Origin: DATMBL01 sp050735975 | GTDB taxonomy: Bacteria > Desulfobacterota > Binatia > UBA9968 | Reading direction: 5' to 3' | Assembly (NCBI GenBank): GCA_050735975.1 | Contig: JBOHVS010000008.1 | Coordinates: 1 to 17,614 of the forward strand | Length of the DNA: 17,614 nt | Notes under the pieces: generated by a model | What the model saw: the letters and a program-made list of their open reading frames with translations, nothing else | Databases searched by the model: none | Told to the model about the DNA's origin: nothing | In this document: positions 1 through 8,165 of the stretch, in pieces | How positions within the stretch are numbered: the first letter of the stretch is position 1 | Layout: each line of letters begins with the position of its first letter | Translations under genes and position numbers: made by a program

Positions 1-842
1 ACCGAAGTAAAACGGGCAGCTTCCCCGCGAGCTCGGTTAACACGCTCGGTAGCGTAACCTTCAGCTTCCGCGACCGCCTGTTTCGCTTCTCCCGCCGCTC
101 TAGGAATCACTTTGTTTGCCTGTTCCTGCGCCTGGTTCACCATCCGTTCAAGGTCTTGGCGCGCCTCATTGACCTCGTTATAAGCCGGCTTCACCTGATC
201 TGGAGGAGTGACGTCCTGAAGCTCTACGGTGATAAGCCGGATGCCGGTTTCGTAATCAGACAGGATCTGCTGCATTTCCTCTTTGACTCTGCTGGCAACG
301 CCGACGCGCCCCACCGTCAGGACATCACTTGCCACGCGGTTCCCGACCACACGGCGCATGACCGCCTCGGAAACGGCGCGAAACGTATCCTGCTGTTCGC
401 GGACCTTGAAAAGAAAGCGGACGGGATCTTCGACGCGGAATTGAACGATCCATTGAACGTCGATGACGTTGAGGTCGCCGGTCAACATCAGCGACTCGGC
501 GGAATAATCCGCGCTCGCAAACTGCGTCTGACGATCCGCCGCCACCGTCCGAAAGCCAAATTCTTCTTTTAGGACCCGGGCTGTAGGAACCAGTCTAACA
601 CTCTCAATCCCAAGCGGTATTTTGAAGTGAAGCCCGGGACCGGTCGAGCGATGGACGCGCCCAAAGCGCTGCACGACAGCGGTTTCCTCCGGCTGCACCG
701 TGTACCAGCTAGACCAGAGAACCAAAATAACAACGAGAACTAACAGCGCGGTGGTCAAAAACGCCGGGTTGAACTCTCGAAATTGTCCCCGGAAGCGTTC
801 CCAATCTGCCTTAAAATCGCTAGACCATTGCCCATTTGCCAT
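1..842 (-). CDS. hflK: HflK-like SPFH/stomatin membrane protein (3' end cut off)
   Basis: The reading frame is open from the ATG at 842 down to the window edge, giving 280 residues without a stop. A strong ribosome-binding site (GAAGGAGGTCGAG) precedes the ATG. A hydrophilic N-terminus is followed by one membrane segment (about residues 28-46, rich in L and V). Next comes the typical HflK/SPFH entry, with YTVQPEETAVVQRFG at about 47-61 and the GPGLHFKIPLGIE turn at about 68-80. After that come the SPFH domain (DLNVIDVQWIVQFRVEDP) and the LQDVTPP segment leading into an Ala/Glu-rich helix. In characterised bacteria HflK pairs with HflC in a periplasm-facing complex that modulates FtsH protease; hflC would be expected beyond position 1 on the same strand. 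The N-terminus is shorter than E. coli HflK and lacks its Gly-rich stretch. Other stomatin-like proteins are possible, but the QPEE-RFGR pattern favours HflK. Confidence 0.88.
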   Translation of the reverse strand, partial: MANGQWSSDFKADWERFRGQFREFNPAFLTTALLVLVVILVLWSSWYTVQPEETAVVQRFGRVHRSTGPGLHFKIPLGIESVRLVPTARVLKEEFGFRTVAADRQTQFASADYSAESLMLTGDLNVIDVQWIVQFRVEDPVRFLFKVREQQDTFRAVSEAVMRRVVGNRVASDVLTVGRVGVASRVKEEMQQILSDYETGIRLITVELQDVTPPDQVKPAYNEVNEARQDLERMVNQAQEQANKVIPRAAGEAKQAVAEAEGYATERVNRARGEAARFTS

Positions 843-1256
843 CTCGACCTCCTTCGTTCAGACGATTCTCGAAAAAACGTCGGGAGCTGCTCGACGATCT
901 TAACGAAGACCCAAAAACCAGTCTTACCGACGGTTCAACTACAGCTAATAGAGATCGAGTTGTGTTTCAACCTCGCGATTGAAAATATACTGTCCCCGGA
1001 AATAGTCCCAGCGCCCTGGAATCGTAGAATCGAATTTAAAAAGCTATAGAACGCTAGCCTGTCTTGCAAGCCACATTGCTGTAACGCAAGACGCGGCCCT
1101 ATCATTTCGAAGATGAAGTTCAGTCTCCAGGTGCCGGGTTGAATGCAGTGTTTGTTTTCTCGTTGGTTGCCTCACTCTCCAGGGCAGCTGACGATGTTCG
1201 ATGATGGAGATCTCCGAAGACATTGAGCCATCTACGAGAATCAACTGCTTGCGGCT
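843..1256. other. Intergenic stretch without a convincing gene
   Basis: About 410 bases lie between hflK and the phosphatase gene, both leftward. The only sizeable frame (minus, 1044-1244) needs a TTG start, has no ribosome-binding site and gives an Arg/His-rich peptide without recognisable features, so I do not call it. A 7-base inverted repeat (GTCTTGC at 1060-1066, GCAAGAC at 1086-1092) lies downstream of the phosphatase stop. In the leftward direction a short T run follows it only after a gap, so it is at best a weak terminator candidate. The hflK promoter should lie here, but no good -35/-10 pair stands out. Confidence 0.5.
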
Positions 1257-2228
1257 TCAATCGAGAACGGAGTCGAGGCGCTCGAACTTGCGCCGCGAGA
1301 TTTCTTCCTTCCCGAGTTGAAAGTCAAAGCCGTAGAGAGAACCTACCCAAGAGCCGTAGATTCCATTCGGTAGAATGAGCCACTTGGCGCCCCATTCCTC
1401 GTGTTTAAGAGCTGCGTTGATGCGGCTCCGCGGGGTGCCTTTGTACTCGGAAATGAAATCTCCAAGATCATCGCCGATTATCAGCAGAACTCGGTGTGAA
1501 TCAGCAACGAATTTGCGCCTGCTCGCCTTGTCCGCTCCCCATTCCTTCGCCTCACCTCGCATGAGAACCGTATCTCTGTCCGCAGGCACGCTGATGCCCA
1601 CCGAGCGCAGATTGTTGCGTGTCTCTTGCTCCACGCTGCGTTCACGGCCGGTGACGAAAAACACGATAACGCCGCGGGCTTGCGCGAACGAGATAAAGTC
1701 CACGGCTCCCGGCACACCCGGAAATTGGTTTTTTTTGAGCCAGCGGTGCCAGCGTTCCCCAGTGAACTCCTCGCGCCTTTTGATCAGGTCAGCCTGAAAC
1801 AGGGAGGTATCCAAAACGGTCTCGTCGATATCCATGATCACCGCTGGGGGAAGATTCCGAAAATCTCCTTTTTGCTTCTGATACGGCTCCGCCGTCCATT
1901 GCTTGTCGGCCAGTGCTCGCTCCAACTGGAGCTTTGCGGTTGAATAAATCGACTGCGCCAAGGCGCGATACTCGGCTGATGTTTGCTGCCACAGCGTGGC
2001 ATGAAGGCGTTCGTCGGCGGCTGGAACATCAAATACCCGCGGGCTTCCACCGGCAGCCGATGCGGACGGGCCGGGCTCCATCGCGCACGCGGACAAGAAG
2101 ACGCAAACCACACCAACTAACGAAGCCGCGCCGCGCAACAATCCGATTCTGGCCTTGCATGGCCGGCGGTGCTGCTCGGATGCCCGGTTTCCCCGGGCAC
2201 ACAATTCCAGTTCAAGTCGTTGCTTCAT
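1257..2228 (-). CDS. Lipoprotein HAD acid phosphatase, class C / e(P4)-like
   Basis: The 323-residue product has the class C acid phosphatase signature: motif I DIDETVLD at 133-140 (nucleophile D133, acid/base D135), motif II FVTGRE at 191-196 (Thr193), and the acidic motif IIGDDLGDF at 250-258. The ending GIYGSWVGSLYGFD is also usual for this group. These enzymes are surface or periplasmic phosphomonoesterases; the H. influenzae e(P4) member releases nucleosides from nucleotides for uptake. A hydrophobic segment ending in the lipobox LSAC (Cys48) predicts a lipid anchor. The N-region before it is unusually long, about 25 charged residues. The ATG at 2228 has a fair ribosome-binding site (GAGGGAC, slightly far). 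TTG codons at residues 30-31 would give a normal-length signal peptide, so the start is open. The real substrate is unknown. No neighbour is clearly linked to it. Confidence 0.88.
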   Translation of the reverse strand: MKQRLELELCARGNRASEQHRRPCKARIGLLRGAASLVGVVCVFLSACAMEPGPSASAAGGSPRVFDVPAADERLHATLWQQTSAEYRALAQSIYSTAKLQLERALADKQWTAEPYQKQKGDFRNLPPAVIMDIDETVLDTSLFQADLIKRREEFTGERWHRWLKKNQFPGVPGAVDFISFAQARGVIVFFVTGRERSVEQETRNNLRSVGISVPADRDTVLMRGEAKEWGADKASRRKFVADSHRVLLIIGDDLGDFISEYKGTPRSRINAALKHEEWGAKWLILPNGIYGSWVGSLYGFDFQLGKEEISRRKFERLDSVLD

Positions 2229-2270
2229 AATAAATCGTCCCTCTACAAACTGAGAAGATTTTTATGGCAA

Positions 2271-2300
2271 AATCCCTCCCGACGCAAAGGAAAGGGATTT
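2271..2300. repeat. 8-base perfect inverted repeat between divergent genes
   Basis: AAATCCCT at 2271-2278 is matched by AGGGATTT at 2293-2300 with a 14-base spacer. It lies 43 bases upstream of the phosphatase start and about 185 bases upstream of the alcohol dehydrogenase start, in their shared divergent region. It could be an operator or a leader hairpin for the leftward gene. It has no T-tract and is not an obvious terminator. An 8-base repeat can arise by chance. Confidence 0.3.
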
Positions 2301-2484
2301 GTCGGATTCCGATACGGTTCGAGATCTTCGTCATGACCCGGCCTGGACAAATGAGCTTAGCTCGTGTACGGAAGGGCCAGCCTGGCTTTATCGATGAGAT
2401 GGAACGGCGATAGATATTAGCGAGTGAAGTAAGCGGTGAGTCGCGCTTGCGCTGCGTGCTTTGCGGCAGCGGGAGGAAAAAAAC

Positions 2485-3579
2485 ATGGGCACTATAGGTC
2501 GGGCGGCGATCCTGGTCGAACCGAACAAACCGTTGGTCGTCGATGAAGTTGAGTTTTCAGATCCAGCAGCCGACCAGGTTCTAGTCAAGCTCTTTTCCAG
2601 CGGCGTTTGTCACTCGCAAATCCACACCATGCGCCGGCCGGCGGGACCCGGTCAGCGCCTCCCGGCGCTGTTGGGACACGAATCAACAGGGGTCGTGGCC
2701 GCGAGAGGACGCGATGTGAAGCATGTGAAAGAAGGCGACCACGTGATAACGACGTGGGTCGATCGGAATAACGCCAACACCCCGCTGCCGCTGGTTAATC
2801 ATGCGCTAAATGACCGTCCACAGTCCATCGCTACGTGGGGTGGGAAAGAGGTTTCGCACTCCGCAGCCACATGGGCGGAATACGCTTTGGCATCCGATCG
2901 CGTTGTGGTGCCGATGCCCAATGACGCTCCGACCGACGTTACCGCCGTCATTGGCTGCGCCGTTATGACCGGGGCGGGAGCCATCATTAACACGCTTCTG
3001 GTGCGGCCCGGGCGGTCGGTGGCTGTCTTTGGCGCTGGAGGGATCGGCCTCTGCGCGATCGCGGCGGCCGCGATCGTCGATGCGTATCCTATCGTTGCCG
3101 TGGATTTAACCGAAGACAAGCTCGCCTTTGCCCGGCGATTCGGCGCTACCCACGCGGTCAACGCGCGGGCGGTTGATGCGGTTCAAACAATCCGCGATCT
3201 CACCGAAGGTGGAGCCGACTACGCCATCGATGCCATCGGCTTACCGCAGACCCAAGAGCAAATCCTGCGCGCTGTGAGGGCCGGGTTTTCGGGCCGTGAC
3301 CGGGGAGGGACCGCCTTACTCGTCGGCATTGCCCCGCCCGGCGCCCAAGTCTGCCTGGATACCAGCCTGTTTATCGGAAATCGCTCTTTCACTCGCACGA
3401 GCGGGGGAGACTGTCGCCCCGAGCGCGACTTTCCGTTATTCGTTCGATGGTACGGCGAGGGCAAGCTCAAGTTAAACGAACTCGTGACCCGTCGATATAC
3501 CATCGACCAGATCAATACGGCGGTTGAGGACCTCGAGAGCGGGCGGATTCTCGGGCGCGGAATTATTACCTATTCCTAA
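2485..3579 (+). CDS. Medium-chain zinc alcohol dehydrogenase, NAD-type
   Basis: The product has 364 residues when started at the ATG at 2485, which follows GGGAGGAAAAAAAC; an upstream in-frame TTG at 2461 is less likely. The N-terminal GroES-like domain holds the catalytic-zinc residues Cys42 (GVCHSQ), His65-Glu66 (LLGHESTG) and Cys158 (IGCAVMTGAG). The Rossmann domain carries GAGGIG at 183-188, with Asp207 (AVDLTEDK) at the end of the second strand, which favours NAD over NADP. The family oxidises alcohols or reduces aldehydes in the cytoplasm. The four-cysteine structural-zinc lobe expected around residues 90-115 is absent; that stretch contains no cysteine. Substrate is not readable. It lies 119 bases upstream of the ABC transporter genes on the same strand, and a separate promoter candidate lies between them, so co-transcription is not certain. 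Confidence 0.88.
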   Translation: MGTIGRAAILVEPNKPLVVDEVEFSDPAADQVLVKLFSSGVCHSQIHTMRRPAGPGQRLPALLGHESTGVVAARGRDVKHVKEGDHVITTWVDRNNANTPLPLVNHALNDRPQSIATWGGKEVSHSAATWAEYALASDRVVVPMPNDAPTDVTAVIGCAVMTGAGAIINTLLVRPGRSVAVFGAGGIGLCAIAAAAIVDAYPIVAVDLTEDKLAFARRFGATHAVNARAVDAVQTIRDLTEGGADYAIDAIGLPQTQEQILRAVRAGFSGRDRGGTALLVGIAPPGAQVCLDTSLFIGNRSFTRTSGGDCRPERDFPLFVRWYGEGKLKLNELVTRRYTIDQINTAVEDLESGRILGRGIITYS

Positions 3580-3604
3580 GGCCATCACCCCGCGAGCGGG
3601 TCGC

Positions 3605-3634
3605 TTGACCTTCCGAGTCTACTCAAGTTATGTT
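3605..3634 (+). promoter_or_regulatory. Candidate sigma70 promoter for the ABC transporter genes
   Basis: TTGACC (3605-3610) and TATGTT (3629-3634) are separated by 18 bases. They sit in the gap after the alcohol dehydrogenase, about 58 bases before the expected leader end at ATG 3699. The -35 is good and the -10 is moderate (4 of 6). It would give the importer its own transcript. Confidence 0.4.
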
Positions 3635-3698
3635 GCGCCAACTGCGATGCAGGGCTCGAGTTTATCGGAAACATTTCACTAATTTTGGGAGGACTAAC

Positions 3699-4820
3699 AT
3701 GGGTAAGTGTTTTTTGACTGCGGTCTGGTTTATTGCGATTTGGTTCTGGACATTCCAGGCTACCGGCATCGCCGCGTCGGCATCTCCAAGTCTGTCAAAA
3801 GCAAAAAAGCAAGCTGAGGCCAAAGGTTACATTTTCGTGGCCGGCAAAGACGAGATTGTCGCGAAGGCCAAGAAGGAAGGGCGGCTCGCAGTGCAGACGT
3901 TTCTGGAGGGAGACGCCAAGAAGGCAATGACTGATGCTTTTAAAAAGAAGTATCCTTTCATACAAATCTCCGCCGACAACATCGGCGGCGTCGACGAGTA
4001 CCGTCGCTTCGTTCCGGAGATGAAGTTGGGCAGAGCGCGCTACGATACGGTTCATATCTCGAATCAAGTCTACGCCGAGTACCCCCCTTATTTGAAAAAA
4101 TTCGATATCCTTGGAATGGCAGAACAAAACGTGCTCGCTATCCCTCCAAAGGTCGTCGATTCTAACCACAGAACTATTGTAGCCAAAGGCACTCAAGTAG
4201 CCGTGGCCGCCTACAACAAGAAGCTTATCGGCGCGGGAAAGGTTCCCACCCAATGGGAGAATTTTCTTAAACCCGAATTGAAGGGACGCAAGTTCGTCGC
4301 GGACATCCGGCCGCTTTCAATCGCAAACCTCGTCCCAATTTGGGGCATTGAGAAAACTCTTGAGTTTGCGCGAAAGCTAGCGGCCCAGAAACCCGTGTGG
4401 AACCGGGGATCGACCCGAATACTGACCTCGCTGGCCGCCGGAGAGTATCCACTGGTCATAGGTGTCAACCTCGGCAGCGCCATGGACGTTCAAGCGAAAG
4501 ACCCCACGAAAAACCTCCAATATCAAATTCTAGAACCCGTCCCGGTTCGATTCGGCGCCGCGGATGGCATCTTGAAGACGGCCTCTCATCCTCATGCGGG
4601 CCTGCTGTGGTTAGAATTTCAACTCTCGAACGAAGGCCAGGATATTCTCGATCGATACGGGCCCGCGGATGGATCGGCTTTTATTCCCGGGTCGATCCAG
4701 GGAAAGATGCTACGCGGAAAGACTCTCTCGGTCCTGAGCTGGGACTTACACGACAATCTTGACGAGTGGTCGAAAAAGATCGTCGAGGCCTACGGCTTCC
4801 CCGTCGCGGAGAAACGATAA
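3699..4820 (+). CDS. ABC importer extracellular solute-binding protein (FbpA/PotD-like fold)
   Basis: The ATG at 3699 is preceded by GGGAGGACTAAC. It gives a 373-residue protein with an N-terminal export signal: a short n-region (MGKC), an aromatic-rich hydrophobic stretch to about residue 20, and a likely cleavage after the GIAASA segment. The mature part has the periplasmic binding-protein pattern of the Fe3+/polyamine-type class: AKKEGRLAVQTF near the start, FKKKYPFIQI after it, a YDTVHIS loop, GTQVAVAAYNKKLIG in the middle, and the late segment HPHAGLLWLEFQLSNEGQDIL. The tandem tyrosines that bind iron in FbpA are not visible, so I do not call it an iron carrier. It should deliver its ligand to the fused permease at 6025-7797. 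The ATPase follows after 40 bases. A small organic or aromatic acid ligand is inference from the neighbouring enzymes. Confidence 0.9.
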   Translation: MGKCFLTAVWFIAIWFWTFQATGIAASASPSLSKAKKQAEAKGYIFVAGKDEIVAKAKKEGRLAVQTFLEGDAKKAMTDAFKKKYPFIQISADNIGGVDEYRRFVPEMKLGRARYDTVHISNQVYAEYPPYLKKFDILGMAEQNVLAIPPKVVDSNHRTIVAKGTQVAVAAYNKKLIGAGKVPTQWENFLKPELKGRKFVADIRPLSIANLVPIWGIEKTLEFARKLAAQKPVWNRGSTRILTSLAAGEYPLVIGVNLGSAMDVQAKDPTKNLQYQILEPVPVRFGAADGILKTASHPHAGLLWLEFQLSNEGQDILDRYGPADGSAFIPGSIQGKMLRGKTLSVLSWDLHDNLDEWSKKIVEAYGFPVAEKR

Positions 4821-4835
4821 TCCGCGCCGTGGATA

Positions 4836-4852
4836 TGCTTCGTGAAGAAGCA
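4836..4852 (+). promoter_or_regulatory. Hairpin covering the likely ribosome-binding site of the ATPase gene
   Basis: TGCTTC (4836-4841) pairs perfectly with GAAGCA (4847-4852) around a five-base loop. The only purine-rich stretch before the ATG at 4861 is GAAGAAG at 4844-4850, mostly inside the 3' arm. The hairpin may lower ATPase translation relative to the binding protein, which importers usually need in excess. It has no T-tract, so it is not a terminator. Confidence 0.4.
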
Positions 4853-4860
4853 AGTCACTC

Positions 4861-5952
4861 ATGCTGCGAGTTGAAAACCTAGCGAAGACGTTTACCGTCG
4901 ATAAGGGGGAGGTCCGCGCTCTTCAAGGCGTCAGCCTTGAGATTCCCCAGGGCGAGTTTTTCACCCTGCTCGGGCCGAGCGGTTCAGGCAAAAGCACGAC
5001 GCTTCGTTGCATTGCCGGCCTTGAGCGCGCCGAAAACGGAGAAATTTTCATCGACCACCAATGCGTGTTCTCAGGCAACAAACACATTTCCGTCCCTCCT
5101 GATGATCGCCCGATCGGGATGGTCTTTCAGTCCTATGCCATCTGGCCCCATATGGACGTGTTCCAGAATGTGGCTTTCCCTTTGATCTATGGCGCGAAAG
5201 GAAAGCGGCTGCCACGCAAGCAGATTAATAAGCAGGTGATGGATGCTCTCGAGATGGTTCAGATGTCAGGACTTGAGAAACGCCCGGCAACCCAGCTGAG
5301 CGGCGGGCAGCAGCAGCGGATAGCCCTGGCTCGGGCGTTGGTGCGAAAACCCAAGCTTCTTCTCCTCGACGAGCCCCTCAGCAATCTGGATGCGAAGCTG
5401 CGGGAAGGGATGCGCGTCGACCTTAAGGAGCTGGTTCACTCGATGGGAATAACTACTTTTTTTGTCACCCACGATCAGCTGGAAGCGCTCGCCATGTCCG
5501 ATCGCATCGGCGTCATTATCGGCGGACAATTGGTCGAAACCGGCACCCCTTATGAAATGTACGTGCGACCAAAGAGCAAACTCGTAGCGGAGTTCCTTGG
5601 CACCGCCAATAACTTGACCGGGCGGGTAACTCGAACGGGTTCGTCGGGCGAGATAGAAACCGCAATCGGCAAGCTTAATCTTACTCTCAACGAGGAGTTG
5701 TCGGCCGAGACGCCCGTAAACGTGGTGATCAGGCCGGAGGGGATTTGCTGTTCCCCACAGCGGCCGAACGGCGCCGATAACGTGTTCAATGGAAAAATAA
5801 CGCGCGCGACCTTTTTGGGGACCTTCATCGACGGTCAGGTCCAGGTCGAACAACAGACCTTACGGGTATTCCTCAACGTCTACGATGCGGTTCTTCCCGG
5901 TCAGCAGGTTTACGTGCATATTCCCCGAGATCGATGTCAGGTGACCCGCTAG
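4861..5952 (+). CDS. ABC importer ATP-binding protein (FbpC/PotA type)
   Basis: The 363-residue nucleotide-binding subunit has all its motifs: Walker A GPSGSGKS at 38-45, Q-loop Gln90 (MVFQSYAIWPHM), signature LSGGQQQR at 146-153, Walker B LLLLDE at 166-171, D-loop (SNLD) and switch His204 (VTHDQLEA). After about residue 240 comes a TOBE-type regulatory domain (EFLGTANNLTG; VIRPEGI; late segment to VHIPRD). Length and layout match the CUT1/FbpC/PotA class, which works as a dimer on the cytoplasmic face of the permease. The ATG at 4861 is the first usable start, but its ribosome-binding site is weak and lies in a hairpin. The gene belongs with the binding protein upstream. Its permease partner is encoded convergently, 72 bases beyond its stop. 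Confidence 0.94.
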   Translation: MLRVENLAKTFTVDKGEVRALQGVSLEIPQGEFFTLLGPSGSGKSTTLRCIAGLERAENGEIFIDHQCVFSGNKHISVPPDDRPIGMVFQSYAIWPHMDVFQNVAFPLIYGAKGKRLPRKQINKQVMDALEMVQMSGLEKRPATQLSGGQQQRIALARALVRKPKLLLLDEPLSNLDAKLREGMRVDLKELVHSMGITTFFVTHDQLEALAMSDRIGVIIGGQLVETGTPYEMYVRPKSKLVAEFLGTANNLTGRVTRTGSSGEIETAIGKLNLTLNEELSAETPVNVVIRPEGICCSPQRPNGADNVFNGKITRATFLGTFIDGQVQVEQQTLRVFLNVYDAVLPGQQVYVHIPRDRCQVTR

Positions 5953-6024
5953 CGTGGTTTCCCGAAGGAGTAACAAAAATTTTCCCTCGTTCCGGCCTAG
6001 CGAATCTCTGAGACGCCAACCCGT

Positions 6025-7797
6025 TTACTGGTCGCGGGTAAACCCTCTCGCGATCGAGCGCCGCGCGAAAAAGGTCACAAGACCCATGACCAGAAGCATC
6101 GCTACTCCCAGAGTGGAGGCGAGTGCAAAATCGGATTTTCTATCCCAAAACTGGTACATGATGACCGAGACCGTTTCGTTGCCCGGCGACGCCAACAATA
6201 ACGGAATCGTGAAGCTCCTCAACGTGTGAGCGAATACCCAAATCCAACCGCCGATGAAAGGCGGCAGCAGCAAGGGAAAGGTAATTTTCACCAGAGTGAT
6301 GAATCGGCTTGCTCCGCTGGCTCGCGCGGCCTCCTCAAGCTCGCGGTTGAGCTGGATCATCGCCGAATTCGAAGTTCGCGTGGCGAAGGCCAGGTAGCGT
6401 GTCATAAGCGCCAGCATCATAATCCACATCGTTCCGTAGATAGGAATCCAGTTGACGGCGGGATGAAGGTAGAAGGTGATCAGGGCCAGCCCTATCGCCA
6501 CAGTGGGAATAGCGTGTGGGATGAAAGCGGCGGCGTCAAGGAAAACGCCTGCTTTGACTTTTAGCCGGACGATCAACCAGGAAACCAGATAGGCCAAGCC
6601 CATTGTCGCGGTGGCGGAGATCAATCCGAGCAGTAATGTATTAATAGCGGATGTGACAATGAGCGGCTGCCGAGTCAGAGTAATGTAATTTTCCACGGTC
6701 AGGTACTGAAAAGCCGACCAGGAAGGGGCCATATATGTCGGCAATAGCGATGCCCAAACCAAGGTGAAAAAGGGAAGGAGAATATTGACGAAGAAAAAGA
6801 GATAAAAACATCCCAAGCCAAGCCAGCGCCAGCGGCCCAGCGAAATGCGTCTCGGCCTATAGCCCTTTCCCGTAATCGAAGCGTATCTATCCGACTGTTT
6901 AATGATGAGTTTGAAGTAGATCCATACCATGGCGACGGTGAAAATGATGAAAATAGACGAGTACGCGCTCGCCATGCCATAGCTCGGGCTCATATAGGCC
7001 GTGAAATAAATGAGCGTAGGCAGCAAATAGATCCCGGCCTGCAAACCGATGAGCAAAGGCACCTCGAAGTCATCCAGATTACCGAGAAAAGCATACATGG
7101 CGGCAGCCAGTACGGCCGGCTTCATCAGGCCCAGGGTGACCTTCCGCAACGTCGTGAGCGAGCTGGCGCCGGAAACCCGGGCGGCTTCCTCCATGGATGG
7201 ATCCATAAGTCGGAAAGCGCCGACCATCAGAAGAAACAGAGTCGTCGTCCCGCTCATCGCCTCCACAAAGATCATCCCCGGCAACGTGAAAATGTCGAGA
7301 GGACCCTCCGTAACCTCCACGTCGAAGATGCCGAGCAAGAAGCGGAGCCAGATATTGATGATTCCGGTTTTGGGACTGAGCAGAAGAATCCAGGCCATGG
7401 AGCGCAGAATGCCCGGCATCGCCAAAGGAAGAAGCATCATGACCCATGCCCAGTTTTGCCCCGGCATATCGGTACGCTCGACAAGCCAGGCAAACATCGT
7501 CGCGAGCATAAGGCTGATGGCGCTGACCGTGACCGCATAGATCAGGGTGTTGACGAGAGCCGGATAGGTCTGGGATGAAAAATAAACGGTCTTGTAATGG
7601 CTGAGCGTGAAGGGCCCTGGTGAAATGAAGGACCCCTCGCGCAAGCTGGAGACCAGCAACGTCACAATTGGGGCCCCGACAACCCACAGGAGAAGAAGGG
7701 CGATACCGAATGAGAAGGAGTTTGTCTTTATCGCTTGCCAGATGCCAGTGGACCATCTGGGGACTCCAGCGGCGACGTGGATTAGGTTCGATGACAT
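6025..7797 (-). CDS. ABC importer permease, fused double domain (FbpB/ThiP-like)
   Basis: The 590-residue product has two permease halves in one chain. Each carries an EAA loop that contacts the ATPase: EEAARVSGASSLTTLRKVT at about 203-221 and EEAARASGASRFITLVKIT at about 488-506. About twelve hydrophobic segments are visible. The first is at about 29-50, the second half begins near 325-348, and a basic linker with KGYRPRRISLGRWRW at about 311-325 joins them. This architecture is known from the iron and thiamine transporters FbpB and ThiP, and also serves uncharacterised organic-acid importers. Start: ATG at 7797 with GAGAGGGAATC in front. It lies tail to tail with the ATPase, an arrangement that needs its own promoter. 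It is very likely the partner of the binding protein and ATPase, as no other permease is present. Confidence 0.93.
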   Translation of the reverse strand: MSSNLIHVAAGVPRWSTGIWQAIKTNSFSFGIALLLLWVVGAPIVTLLVSSLREGSFISPGPFTLSHYKTVYFSSQTYPALVNTLIYAVTVSAISLMLATMFAWLVERTDMPGQNWAWVMMLLPLAMPGILRSMAWILLLSPKTGIINIWLRFLLGIFDVEVTEGPLDIFTLPGMIFVEAMSGTTTLFLLMVGAFRLMDPSMEEAARVSGASSLTTLRKVTLGLMKPAVLAAAMYAFLGNLDDFEVPLLIGLQAGIYLLPTLIYFTAYMSPSYGMASAYSSIFIIFTVAMVWIYFKLIIKQSDRYASITGKGYRPRRISLGRWRWLGLGCFYLFFFVNILLPFFTLVWASLLPTYMAPSWSAFQYLTVENYITLTRQPLIVTSAINTLLLGLISATATMGLAYLVSWLIVRLKVKAGVFLDAAAFIPHAIPTVAIGLALITFYLHPAVNWIPIYGTMWIMMLALMTRYLAFATRTSNSAMIQLNRELEEAARASGASRFITLVKITFPLLLPPFIGGWIWVFAHTLRSFTIPLLLASPGNETVSVIMYQFWDRKSDFALASTLGVAMLLVMGLVTFFARRSIARGFTRDQ

Positions 7798-8165
7798 GAT
7801 TCCCTCTCAACTAAAGTGCGCTCTCGGGTTGAACGCCAGCATACCCGCTAAGCTGGAAATTTTTCTCACCGTTTGCATATACCGCTTGTTTCAACTGACT
7901 ACAAATTCGATTGTGCGTTTGCTGTCTTCCCGGAGAAGATCCTAGCCAAAACGGTGACGGAATCGCTAAACTACCACATTCGCGATGCTTACACTTGACA
8001 GACGATGACTCATGAACTATCCCTGAACAAACATTCTTACGCGAGCTGTAAACTTATCAGAAGTAACAGGTCGCACGAGAGAATATCAAAGCAGTCTGCG
8101 TCAGCAGCTCTTGTAATCGATAACTAATGCATGCCCCAGGTTTCGTAACAAGGGAGGAGAAAAAG
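7798..8165. other. Divergent regulatory region between permease and VOC genes
   Basis: About 370 AT-richer bases separate the leftward permease from the rightward VOC-amidohydrolase-VOC group. No gene is convincing. Promoters for both directions are expected here. I see one -35-like TTGACA for the rightward genes, listed separately, and only weak matches leftward (minus-strand TATATG at 7876-7881). Confidence 0.5.
7995..8023 (+). promoter_or_regulatory. Possible promoter for the VOC-amidohydrolase group
   Basis: A perfect TTGACA at 7995-8000 is followed after 17 bases by TATCCC at 8018-8023. The -35 is consensus but the -10 matches only in its first three bases. The implied leader before ATG 8166 is about 135 bases. 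Confidence 0.28.

Noticed and set aside
156..572. Plus-strand open frame of 138 codons
   Set aside because: It lies antisense inside the hflK-like frame, which has a clear family match and ribosome-binding site; the plus-strand product has no recognisable features.
1044..1244. Minus-strand 66-codon frame in the gap left of the phosphatase
   Set aside because: It needs a TTG start, has no ribosome-binding site, and encodes an Arg/His-rich peptide unlike a folded protein.
3056..3076. 21-base near-perfect palindrome CGATCGCGGC-G-GCCGCGATCG
   Set aside because: It lies inside the alcohol dehydrogenase and encodes a run of Ile and Ala; alternating GCG/ATC codons explain it without a regulatory role.
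3585..3605. CCCG/CGGG mini-hairpin after the alcohol dehydrogenase stop
   Set aside because: The stem is four to five bases with a tiny loop and no T-tract follows, so it is not supported as a terminator.
3699..7797. Iron(III) transporter
   Set aside because: The architecture resembles FbpABC, but the binding protein lacks a visible tandem-tyrosine iron site and the neighbours are catabolic enzymes.
7079..7810. Minus-strand 243-codon frame overlapping the permease
   Set aside because: It is an out-of-frame shadow; the 590-residue frame carries two EAA loops and the membrane segments.
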